Source: Oxytricha trifallax (taxonomy: Eukaryota > Ciliophora > Spirotrichea > Sporadotrichida > Oxytrichidae). From it: a stretch of 64,000 bases of DNA. Under the pieces are notes generated by a model. It saw only the letters and a program-made list of their open reading frames with translations, did not search any database and was not told where the DNA came from. Positions 26,231 to 36,941 of the stretch are shown piece by piece. Each line of letters starts with the position of its first letter. Positions within the stretch are counted from its first letter, which is position 1. The stretch covers positions 1 through 64,000 of the forward strand of contig ARYC01000570.1 of assembly GCA_000711775.1 (NCBI GenBank). The letters are read 5' to 3'. The translations under genes were made by a program, and so were the position numbers.

Positions 26231-29148
26231 ATGGTTGAGGTATAATACTTGAACTACTTATAGAGTGAGCATAGAAAGTGTCGCTACCTAAAAACATATG
26301 ATGATGCTCAAACCATCCTGAATCAAAACAGCGAATCTTACACATCAAAAGGCGATGGCAAGTTAAGTAAAGTACGCTTGAAATCTTCTAAATATCGCAC
26401 AGATTTCAATCAAACTGCTTTGATATATCTTTAAGATGACACTTTTGAACTTCTCACCATGCCTAAGCTACATGTACTTTTAAATATATATAAATTATAA
26501 AGCGAGATAAATTCTTAATTATTAATTTACAAAACTGGAATTAAAATGAATCCACCAATTTAAAATATGGGTATAAAATGCATATATAGATTTTTTAAAT
26601 AATTATTTTACTTTTAAGGTGCAAAAACCCATATCTTGACCAAGTAATTGATTACAACTTATCATATGATGCAAAACACATAATCTTCTCTGTGCTTTAT
26701 GAGGACAAGCTTTGCCTTGAGATCTATGATACTTTATTCTTCTTCTCGGTGAATCAAGACAAGCCTGAAGCTGAAAGTAGCACAAAAATTAAGAGAAAAT
26801 AAGTCATAGAATTCGGCTTAAACACCAAAATTCACCATGTAATGATGTTAAATTATTAAAAAAGTGAATAAAACTGAAAAAATAAAAATTATGTAAATAA
26901 ATGAAATTTAATGATTTAAAAAATCTAAAATCGTCATTAGTAAAAATTAAATATATTAATATGGTAAAAAGCTACAATAAATTTAAAAATTAAGATTTTT
27001 ATTTTATTCAAAATAGAGTATTAGAATTGAAATTTTCATTATGATGCTTAAAAATAAATAAGCAAATTTTCCAAATAATGTTTAAATTATATTTATGAAA
27101 TCTATTTTTATTAATTTATATCTAAATGAAAAATGTATCAATAAAGAAAAAGAATAACATTTTAGATGTTAAAAGATAATTTGTTAATTTATGGCGATTT
27201 TTAATAAACAAGTCAAGCAAATTCATAACTTTCACTCGTTTAATCAGTCATTCTTATCAATACAAGCCAATTAGACAGTTGAGGAATTACAGTTTTCGAT
27301 GATTAGGCAATAATCAACCTCCAAAGTTAAACTTATTATTTAAATGTATATTATAAAAAGTTAAGAAATGTAAGTAGAATTCTAAAATACTATTTATAAA
27401 CAAGAATGGATTTTGGTAAAATAAAAATGAAATATTGAAATATAAATTAATTAACTGCCACAAATCAAAGAGGCTTAAAGAAAAAAATTGATTCAGTAGA
27501 CTGGCTGTTATGTTGTCTCGATTACAGTACTACCATCTAATTTTACTTCGATTTCCTGAGAAAAAAGATAGTTGACACATTTGGAGGATTTTACACCAGT
27601 CGAATAGGGCAAAGTTATGTGTTAAGGATTTAATGGTATTAATATAAGTCAAATATTAGTAATTTAAATATTAAGTAAAATGGAGAAGTAATGACCTTGT
27701 CTTGTTGACAGACTGAGGCAAAGTAGAATTTGAATATGTGGATACAGTAGTAGTGATCACAATGAATAAAATGCCATTAAAGAAACTTAAGATGATCGAC
27801 TAAGAGGTGTTTGAGACAAGATGCCATTAGGTGGGATCTCAGCAATCATTCAAAATAGATGCAAAATTGAGAATTTAGAAATTCTTAAATATAGAATATA
27901 CGAGAATAAATTCTATATCGCTTTATTTTTATATGTAGTGTGTTTTTTATCATAATTTATTAACTTATTTAGATTGATTATATCCTTTTTATACTCTATT
28001 CTTGCACGTTTGAAAAACTTTTACTAATAAACAAATACTTAAATTTAATTAAATAATTAATTAAATATGCTAAATCTATCGCACTATTATTTATCTTAAT
28101 TTTGATTAAAATATTATTTGATTTTTTTCACATATCAAAATTATTTAAAACATATATCTATTAAAAGCAAAAAATCTTTAAATTGTTATACTTTGTATAC
28201 TGAGTAAATTTAAGTTTAATCTAAAAATTATTTATGAGTAAATCTAATATTGTAGAAAGACATTTGAATTGGGAATTTTAATTATAATTGAATTGAATAT
28301 AAATAAAAAATTTGGCAGTTAAAGTTGGCCAATTTAAACGATCTTGTGCTCATTCGATAGGGAATTCAAAATTACCTGGATTTTATCATTGGTGGTACTA
28401 TTTTATCTTATCCCTGGAGCGAGATGACTTAATTAATGAATTTAGAGGTGTTTAATTAAAGTGAAGTTATCTCGCTCCAGGGATAAGATAAAATAGTACC
28501 ACCAATGATAAAATCCAGGTAATTTTGAATTCCCTATCGAATGAGCACAAGATCGTTTAAATTGGCCTACTTTAACTGCCAATATTTAGAATTAAAATAA
28601 TTTTAATTTAATAAAATTCCCAATTCAAATGTATTTCAATAATAATAAAATGCTAAAAACGAACTATAGATTTATAAAATGTAATTCTATAATATATCAA
28701 TTAATTTAATATAAATTGAATAAAATATATAATCACTGGAATCCATTAGTAAAAATATATAATTTTTATCGCTTGGTCCAAAATATTAATATAATTAGAA
28801 ATCTTAAGCATTTTATATAAATAATAATAATAATTTTATTTGATATTAAATTTTATAGGTTTGAGTATTTTAACTTTTTTATATTCACGATTATATAGTG
28901 TTTTTACTAAATGTACAGATGCAAAGTAATAATCAACTGCCATTCAATAAGATAGACTTTGCGAAATACTTCATGAAGCGACTAAAAATGAGAGATAAAC
29001 ATCCGTGGACTCGAGAGAGAAGGGCAAAAACCAAGAAAAGAGCTCAATTGATGAGAATTTTGAAAGCTAATCATTGAATCTTATCGCAGATTACTTTTCA
29101 TTTTATATTTTTGAGTTTAAAGCATTAGTAATAATATCGTATAGTTGA
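26231..29148 (+). CDS. Unknown 311-residue protein rebuilt from five MDSs
   Basis: MDS1 26231-26483, MDS2 26618-26834, MDS3 27226-27327, MDS4 27725-27865, MDS5 28926-29148. Pointers: TACTTTTAA, AAATTCA, CAAAGT and AGATGCAAA. Every join keeps the frame and the total is 936 nt = 312 codons, ending at TGA 29146-29148. Start MVEVQYLNYLQSEHRKCRY; middle YLDQVIDYNLSYDAKHIIF; C-terminal part is charged (CEILHEATKNERQTSVDS), then a hydrophobic end. No domain recognised. MDS order is linear. The alternative is that MDS5 is also read from ATG 28919 in another frame (a short Lys/Arg-rich ORF), but only the frame given here agrees with the 9-bp pointer. The final hydrophobic residues may be IES-like, so the C-terminus is less certain. 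Confidence 0.78.
26484..26617. other. IES, pointer TACTTTTAA
   Basis: 134-bp insert between copies of TACTTTTAA at 26475-26483 and 26609-26617. Joining gives KLHVLLRCKNPYLDQ in frame. Confidence 0.85.
26835..27225. other. IES, pointer AAATTCA
   Basis: 391-bp insert between AAATTCA at 26828-26834 and 27219-27225. Joining gives GLNTKIHNFHSFNQ in frame. Confidence 0.78.
27328..27724. other. IES, pointer CAAAGT, containing one arm of an inverted duplication
   Basis: 397-bp insert between CAAAGT at 27322-27327 and 27719-27724. Joining gives QQSTSKVEFEYVDTV in frame. It holds most of the repeat at 27389-27650. Confidence 0.72.
27389..27650 (-). repeat. Inverted duplication, arm 1
   Basis: About 260 bp nearly identical, in reverse orientation, to 29148-29412. 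The minus strand has an open frame (NPQHITLPYSTGVKSSK, FSQEIEVKLDGSTV) ending in TGA. The arm is inside the third IES of the 311-residue gene. Confidence 0.82.
27866..28925. other. IES, pointer AGATGCAAA, carrying a MITE
   Basis: 1060-bp insert between AGATGCAAA at 27857-27865 and 28917-28925. It contains MITE copy 4 (28250-28639). Removal joins FKIDAKQQSTAIQQD in frame. Confidence 0.78.
28250..28639. mobile_element. Palindromic TA-flanked MITE, copy 4
   Basis: Ends TTGTAGAAAGACATTTG and ...CAAATGTATTTCAA, flanked by TA (28248-28249, 28640-28641). The inner arms around 28370-28530 match almost without mismatch, which suggests either a young copy or pairing-driven homogenisation. Confidence 0.85.
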
Positions 29149-29412
29149 GAATATATTAATACCATTAAATCCTTAACACATAACTTTGCCCTATTTGACT
29201 GGTGTCAAATCCTCCAAATGTATCAACTATCTTTTTTCTCAGGAAATCGTAGTAAAATTAGCTGGTAATTCTGTAAACGAGACAACATAACAGGCAGTCT
29301 ACTAAATCAATTTTTATCTTTAAGCCTCTTTGATTTGTGGCAGTTAATTAATTTACATTTCAATATTTCATTTTTTATTTTACAAAAATCCATTCTAGTT
29401 TATTAATAGGTA
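29148..29412 (+). repeat. Inverted duplication, arm 2
   Basis: Reverse partner of 27389-27650, starting right after the TGA of the 311-residue gene. Plus-strand frame NPQHITLPYLTGVKSSK and FSQEIVVKLAGNSV; where arm 1 has TGA this copy reads on with TAA. The arms therefore encode diverged versions of one peptide. Confidence 0.82.
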
Positions 29413-30430
29413 AAAAAACAGTGAAATATAGTTTGTTCAGCATCTTTAATATACATTAATTTCAATTATCGAACTATAAAACTAAACCGATAAGGTTTAA
29501 TTTTCATTCTATGATTAAAATATCTCATATGATCAAAATGACCACTACATAATTTAAAAAAATGAATATAGTACTAAAACAACGTAATATTTATTGTGGG
29601 TTTTGTAAATAATTATTTCATAGAGATTTATGATGGGGTTATGAAATTTATATTACTTTAAATCTAACTAAAATTTCAATAATTGCATAATATAAGACAA
29701 AAGATGGCTATCCTTGCTTTATGATAAAATATTTTACATTAAAATTTAAATGAATTATTAATAATAAAATATTATAATTTATAAATATCTCTATTTTGTG
29801 TTTTTTTTTAAAAATTAAAATAAGAAATATATATATATATATTGCTTTAAATTTTTTGAAAATTAATCGAAAAATGGTGAGAAATGAATAAAAAGAAAAA
29901 TTACTTTATGTTAGGCTTAACGATTAATATATGAAAAAACAATTTGTTATATTAATAATTTAATTCATTATATAATTTTAATTCATGTAAATATTACTTT
30001 TTTATAAAATTTTTTATAAATTAACAATTTTATTTAATAATTAAGATTGAGAAATATTGATTTTTATAAATAATTAATAATTTTTTCTTCGAAATTATAT
30101 ATATAAATTACTATTAAAAAAAGGGAAAGAGGAGAAATATTAATATATTTTATGAAAGATTTAAATTTTTAATATTTTAAAGAATATTAATTATTATAAA
30201 CGAAATAATTTTATAAAAGTATGACATCAAAAATTTATACAAAATTGATTAATTATTGATAAAGTATTAATCAAAAAGGTAAATTGTGATAATTTTGAAA
30301 ATCAGGTATATTCCATTTTATTTAAACTGTAATTTATAAGTAGCTAACTAATTTTAATTACTTAAAGAAGACAAATGTATGCACTTATAAGTAAAATAAG
30401 CAAGGCCTATATTGTTTTCGATCTTTATTA
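29413..30430. other. AT-rich spacer
   Basis: About 1 kb of AT-rich DNA with an AT-dinucleotide run near 29828-29842. No gene seen. Confidence 0.5.
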
Positions 30431-30439
30431 GGAGTTGTT

Positions 30440-30863
30440 TCAGAAATGATTTAGTCTCTTCTTTTATTGACAACTTCTGCCACTTAGCTCTGATAGCTTT
30501 CTCTATCCTGTTGATGACATCGGGTTTGTATGCTGCTTCACCTGATTCAATGTCAACGATTGTTCTATGAACTCCCTTAGCAAGTGAAGCTTGAGTCATC
30601 TCCTTCTCTAATCTAGCTTTTTGAAATGCCTTAGCACAATCTAGATAGATCTTCTCGTACTTTATTTCTTCTCAGTCATCATCTTATAAATTGTCGAATT
30701 TAACTATGCTTATTTTTAGATTGATTATTATGATTAGTACAAGTCTTTTTTTCTTGACCAGCTCTCATGTGATTTCCTGAGGCGCCACTGTAGGAAATAC
30801 CGTCATATTTTGCTCTAGCTTCTATTGCTTCTTGGACTTTGTCTTTACATCGTTCCAATCCAT
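30440..30863 (-). pseudogene. MBF1-like helix-turn-helix gene, broken or cut by undetected IESs
   Basis: The minus strand starts MDWNDVKTKSKK at 30863, as in multiprotein bridging factor 1. The downstream frame has the Cro/C1-type HTH: FQKARLEKEMTQASLAKGV, then HRTIVDIESGEAAYKPDV and INRIEKAIRAKWQKL. Between them the frame changes at least twice (GISYSGASGNHMRAGQ; KFDNLQDDD followed by an in-frame TGA). In this genome tiny IESs could explain that, but no good pointers were found, so a pseudogene is the simpler reading. MBF1 is a conserved coactivator that bridges TBP and bZIP factors (family knowledge). Confidence 0.6.
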
Positions 30864-31431
30864 TTTATTAAATTATGATTTATGATTAAAATTAGTTAGT
30901 TAATAATACATTACGGTTAAAATAATAAAGATTTTTCCTGATTTTCAAATTGAACGCAATTTACCTTTTTGTTTGATACTTTATCAATAATGTTTTGTTA
31001 AATCGTTAACTTTAATTATGCAAAGTTATAATATATTTGTTTTTATTGTTATCTTTATTCTTATAATCAGCATTTTATATAAAAATCTTAATTCAAAAAA
31101 TTGATATAAGTAAAATAGGCTCAAAATCAATATATTATATAACTTTTCGATGAATTTATTAATTATCTTGCAATATTTATATATAAATCATAATTAAAAT
31201 ATTTTGAATAATGAACGAAATGCATATTCTTAAACATACTTAAATTCTTAAAATTCTTTTTTATTTTTATTTTTTTTGCCTTCCACAATGCATTTTGTTA
31301 TTATATCAATTGAGAGTAGTTTCTATATTTAATTAAATTCTTTCGAAACAATTAGAAAAACTATAAATATTTTCATTAATATAATTTTATCAACTTCAAA
31401 ATAATATATCTTTCAACTTTTATAAATATAT

Positions 31432-32625
31432 ATATGATGCTAGACATGCAAGACCTTCAAAATTCTAAGAAACTTATTATTTAAGACTTGAAAACTTGCA
31501 AATATTATGTCAAAAATAGCTTCATAGTTGAGGTAAATTTCAATTAAGAAAATAAAATAGACTTGATTTCTATATGCAAAATAGATTTTAAGCAATTAAG
31601 GCTAAATCAGTAATTTTTGGGGAACACATATCAAAATAGTATAAATTATTAAAAAACCTTATTTTACAATTTAATACTTTTTAATTTAAAGTTTTATAAT
31701 GAAAAAGTTTTTTTTTAATTTAAAAATACTATTATATTTAAAAAAAATCAAATTAAGTGTTAAAAATTCTCATTTCATATAAATTGTATTATAGCTTCTT
31801 AAAAATTTTAATTTAATCTAGAAAAATATTATAGAAAACTTCTTTCAATTATTGTAGAAGCAGAATTTAATGGAGAAAAAGATAAATAACTTTAATATTA
31901 ATAATTCAAGTTTAAATTTTAAAGTCTAATTTTAAGAATATTTACTAAACTTCACACTTTTGCTTGTTTTATATAATAAAAAGTTAAAATGCTAATAATA
32001 GATTTTTCTTATAAAGAGTTTAATACTATAATTTAATAACTTTTACATGATAGCATCAATTTTTTATGAATTTAATTGTTTCATTTTGGTCAAATTAAGT
32101 TAATTTAAAATTAGGCAGCATTTTATAAAAATAGTTTTACTTATATTGACTTAAAATAATATTTTATTTATATTAAACCAAAACAACTAATTTGATATGA
32201 GAAATTTTCTGAATTTCAATGTGAGTATGGTATCCTTTGTTGATATCCATAAAATTAAATATTCAAAAATGATTTAAAAAAACATAATTTTACTGAAATT
32301 AAACTGTACCTGTGTGCATTTCATTCCAATTAAAATCATATATCCTTTATACAAAGTATCGCAATCAACATTCTTATTTTAAAAAGAAATGAACTGAATT
32401 ATTTTAAACACATAAATAAAAGTATTAGCATATATTATCTACTCTAAAACCTCTGTAGCTATATCTTTTAAAACGAAATGAGTAAACGCACTATTATGAA
32501 ATGAAGTGATCTTTTATGAATAAAGCATTTTAATTGAGAAATGTAGAGCATTAGGGTGAAGGATATTGTATAAGAGTGCAGAACAGTAAAAGTTTAAGGA
32601 ATATTACATAAATTTTATGATTTAG
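31432..32625 (+). other. Two weak coding islands
   Basis: 31432-31620 opens with MMLDMQDLQNSKKLIIQD and stays free of TGA with mixed composition. 32530-32620 reads VEHQGEGYCIRVQNSKS. Both are on the plus strand and could be early MDSs of a gene, possibly the 317-residue gene downstream; no pointer was identified. The rest is AT-rich. Confidence 0.3.
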
Positions 32626-33097
32626 TAAAGATTAGCTATTTTTATAGCATCAGATCATGGGAAAAAAGAAGTCCATGATCATGATGGAAAATAACTTTAT
32701 TTGAAAAAAAGTTATATGGCTAATTTAAAACGATTTTAGAATCAAGTTACTTAATTAAATATATTTGATAATCATTATTGATATGCTCCTCAATATCAGA
32801 GCGATAGAATTACTTATATCTTAAAATTTGTAGAATCAAATAATTATAATTTTTAGCAATTATCATTCATTAATTTTTATGTTTTCTGAAAAGTTAACGA
32901 TTTAATATGATTGTTTTAGCATGTCTTACCTATGCAATAAATTTACCTCTCCAATTAGGCTTTTCCCCCAAAAAATTTAATAGCTAATGATTTGAGCATT
33001 TGGATGTATAAATATATTAATATGTAAAATAATTTGGTAAAATTCTTAAATTATCTTTAATTAATTAATACTCCCTTAATTTAAATTAAGCCCTCTT

Positions 33098-34513
33098 ATG
33101 CAAGACGAAGACACTTTCATTCCAATTCTAGTTGAATAAAATGAAATAACTTATTCAGTTTACAATAGATCTATTGATAAATATCCAAATCCAGAGAAAG
33201 TAAAACCTGAAAATAAAAATAGGGTAAATATTTTTGACTTAATCTTAAATTATATATTTCATAAAAAATTAAAAAAAGAATCTAATAAATATTTAGACTA
33301 AATAATTTCGCCTTAAATTGATTCTCATAAAATAGTTTTTTATTAAAAAAATTAATACTTTAAGTTTAGTAAAGTTTAAATATATAAAATTTCATATAAG
33401 TCCATCTGTTTATAAGATTTTATAAAATTTGTTTAAAAATATGGTTTTAAATTTTTTATAGTTTACTATTTATAGTGGATATAATAAAAAAAGAATATTC
33501 AATAATATCCACTTAACCTATCATAAGATCTAGAATTATAAGCTAAATTTAAAATTACTATTTAGAAAATTCTAAAATATCTAAGTTTAATATAAGTAGT
33601 GCCCATTATTTCTTAATAATTTTATTTTTCCTTTATTTATATTTCATCAAATTGTAATCAAAATTGAAATTATAATTATAATAGTTGCTTTAATACCTTT
33701 ATTAATGAAAATAAAGATGAAGATGACAATGATGAAAATTAAACTGCTTTTAATCCTCTGTATATCCACGATCTACAATATATAGTTAAGAGGTGCTCTA
33801 ATAATAAGATCTATAGGTATCATGAACTTAGATTGGCTTCAGATTTACAAGACGCATTAGTCTGTCCTTTTAACTCAAGAAAAATGCTACTGATCAACTA
33901 TGATATAACTTAAGAAAATGTTAAAGAGCTTCGTGAACTTAAATTCTTTGATAGTCCGAGTATATTTAAAGTTTGGGAAAAATCAAAAGACTTACATTTT
34001 AGAAAGTTGGACTTTGAGGAGCATGCAAGGTTTGCTTTTGACGATATTGTTTAATAAGAAATAATCTTAATAAAAATACTATTGCATTCTATAAAATATG
34101 TTTTAGTTTTTAATTGTAATATTGTCGAACATAAAGTAAAATAAGTTAAAGATTTGGAACCCTTGACTTATGCTATGGTCCGTGATATTAAAGCTCAGTA
34201 GAATTTAGAATAAAATTCCATTATTATAAAATTTATTAATTTTTTGACCCACTTTAATTAATATAGATTAATAATTTTATTTTATCTAAAATTAGCAAAA
34301 ATATTTATACAACAGCAATTAAATTAGGTTTTAAAAAAGGTTTTTGTTTATTTTTATCATGCATTTATGAATATGTAGAATAGATTTTCCATTCATTCAT
34401 ACTTTATTTATTGGAGACACTTTGAAACCTAATAAGAGTATTATCATAATTTTAATAATAATTTATTTCAAACTTTTATCAAGAGATTCTGGTTTTTAAT
34501 TTCCACTAAATGA
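33098..34513 (+). CDS. Unknown 317-residue protein, two MDSs
   Basis: MDS1 33098-33222 and MDS2 33685-34513 share AATAG (33218-33222, 33680-33684). Together they make 125 + 829 = 954 nt, 318 codons, ending at TGA 34511-34513. Start MQDEDTFIPILVEQNEITYS; an acidic stretch NENKDEDDNDENQ; then a mixed region (HDLQYIVKRCSNNKIYRYHE, FRKLDFEEHARFAFDDIV); the C-terminal third is rich in Phe, Tyr and Ile (YFIYWRHFETQQEYYHNF). No domain recognised. The long TGA-free run and the exact frame closure support a real gene; an unnoticed IES in the AT-rich last third is possible. Confidence 0.65.
33223..33684. other. IES, pointer AATAG
   Basis: 462-bp AT-rich insert; removal joins PENKNSCFNTFIN in frame. 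Confidence 0.65.
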
Positions 34514-34803
34514 TGAAGTTTTAGAGAGATGGCTTGGGTTATATTAAAATGGAAATTTCAATAAAATAATGAGATTTGAAGATAAAACATTGAAAAATTC
34601 ACAATTTTCATAGAAAAAGTTATTATATAAATAAAAATTATTAATTTATTTTTGGATATTTGACGTAAAATGCATTTTTTTTTAAATTTCATAATATTGT
34701 AATAAATTACTATATTAAATTATAGAAATTTATTTCAATATTTAAATAAATTAAAAATTTTATTAAATTTAAAAGTTTGGAAATGGTAATTTAGGCATAG
34801 AAT

Positions 34804-35426
34804 CACAACCCCTTAATGAGATTTATAAGTGCTTTGATTTCTATGGAAATTTTTTGTGGTTAAGATTATAAATAGAATTTGTTGTGAAATATCTAGTAAA
34901 TGTATTTAATTACTCAAGGTGAACTTTTAGAATCATAAGGAAGATGTCGGAAGTTAAATTACTTAATCATAACTTTATCTGCTCTATTGTTATGTCTGAT
35001 CTTGAGTTTTGTTTTATTATTATTGGCTCTGACAATTTTTCAATTGATTAAGAACATCTGGATTTTTTTATAAACTGCTGTCTAATTCTCGGCTTAGAAT
35101 CTCTGATTCTTAATCAATAAAATATGTTTTTTTAAAGAAATCTTTACTTCCACTAACCCTTAGAATTGTTATTAAGCAGTTAACAGTTTATAGTACAAGC
35201 TTGGAGCAGTGAAATAGACTTATAATTCAGTAATAGTTTGAATTATTCACTATACATATTACATCGATAAAGCAGTAGTTTAAACATTAAATTTATATAT
35301 TCTTCATCATAAATAGACTTAAAGATTGCTATTTCTGTCTCGCATTTAATTTATAACTCCAACCCATAAAAAATTCCCTAAAATTAAAAGTACTTATAAA
35401 CCTCATTAAGGGGTTTTGGGGCTTTG
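34804..35426 (+). mobile_element. Short TBE derivative, non-autonomous
   Basis: Left end CACAACCCCTTAATGAGATT and right end ...CCTCATTAAGGGGTTTTGG plus GGCTTTG match TBE terminal repeats. AAT flanks both sides (34801-34803, 35427-35429), fitting ANT duplication. Only 623 bp, with no transposase or kinase gene. The left end has one telomeric unit fewer than the standard end. A plus-strand frame from ATG near 34944 (MSEVKLLNHNFICSIVMSD) runs without TGA to the right end. Confidence 0.82.
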
Positions 35427-35429
35427 AAT

Positions 35430-36298
35430 GCTATATTGTTGTCGATAATAAAAAAACATAAAACTTTTTTATTTTATTTTTCATTCTAATATTATAAAAT
35501 TACTATAATATTTATATATGGTATCTTAATTATATCATAATTCTTGTTTATTTCAATAAAGCTAAATTTTGTGTGAGATTTAATGAAATACTTCAAAGCC
35601 AATATCTACATATAAATAAGATATCAATATTATTATTTCTAAAAAATTATAGCAACAAAACTTTCCTAAATCGGCTTATTTATTTTTCACTAATGATGAG
35701 ATTTCTTTAAATTAAATAAAATAAGCTACTTTTAGTACAATATTCATAGTGGACTACCAGATATAAAAAGTCAAATGTCAGAACTTTTTCTATTTTTAAA
35801 AATTGTCATCATTATAATTATAGCCTAGCTTTCTTAATTTTATTTGTGTATAAACTAGTTTATTTTACAAAATATTCAATTTATAAAAATAATAATAGAT
35901 ATATAATTTTATTCATATCTATAACTCTTTCTTTTGTTGAAATAAAAACCTTACTACCTATAAACTTCACCTATAAGTCTCAAAAAAATATTTAATTAAT
36001 TTATCTTTATGTAGACTACATCTGAAAAGCTTATTATAGATCGATTATGATAATTTTTGGTAATTATATTAATAATTGTATTTTGATTAAATTATTATTT
36101 TTATAAAATAAAACTATTTTTTATTTTTTTAGGGCTTAATGATAAGGTCTTACACTCCAAAATAGATCTAAATTTCAAAGTAGATTAGGAGAAGATATTA
36201 CTGAAATTATAAAAAATGGAGATTTGATTTAAAAATTATTAAAAAGTCATTTTAGTTATTACTTGAATAAATAAATTATAAAAAGACATTACTGAATT
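35430..36298. other. AT-rich spacer with a weak coding island
   Basis: Mostly AT-rich. Around 35690-35800 a plus-strand frame (FTNDEISLNQIKQATFSTIF) looks mildly coding; it is too short to assign. Confidence 0.3.
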
Positions 36299-36437
36299 GT
36301 CCTGACCTATACCCATACCCCCTACCCCTATGTTTTAATTAATTCTTACAAATAATGATAAAGCAAGATCTTATTTAAATTTCCTTTTTTAAAAATTATT
36401 ATTATACTTTTATTTACACTTTCATAAATAAATTCTT

Positions 36438-36941
36438 GGGGGGGGGGAAGTTTCCTGCACTCGATGAAGTTTCCTGCACTTTTTTAATTTTTATGTAAAA
36501 TTGAATAAATTTTGCATAAATTAAAAAATTTAACAATTTTATGACCCTTTTATATTAAAAGGATATTTATACATCATTTAAGTAGTTCAAGAAATTATAG
36601 TCTAAGATTATATAGGTCTGTAAAGAACAAGATAAATTGAATCAGAATTTCATTAAAAATTGGATAAAATATTTGGAATTACTATGAGTACAGAAAAAAA
36701 TGGTTTGAGACAGAAACCTAAAAATATCAAATGAAATATGTCAGAGTTATTAGAATATGAATAGAGATATTAAATAATCAATAAATAAATTAAGTTTAAT
36801 TTTATCATTAAAATTAGTTTCAAAGTTGGTTATAGTTGTTATAAAATTAATTTTAATAATAAAATTTTTTTTAAAAAGTGCAGGAAACTTCCCTAAAATT
36901 TTTTTTTTCTCATAAACCGGTGCAGGAAACTTCCCCCCCCC
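36438..36941. mobile_element. G-run foldback element with 8-bp target duplication
   Basis: Starts GGGGGGGGGAAGTTTCCTGC and ends with the inverse ...GCAGGAAACTTCCCCCCCCC. AAATTCTT flanks both sides (36430-36437, 36942-36949). It splits the left inverted terminus of the surrounding element, whose uninterrupted counterpart is on the right side near 39.95 kb, so the duplication is confirmed by the empty site. 8-bp duplication is typical of hAT-type transposition (inference). Confidence 0.85.

Noticed and set aside
26603-26785. 60-codon minus-strand ORF
   Set aside because: Antisense to the second MDS of the 311-residue gene, which is supported by pointers on both sides.
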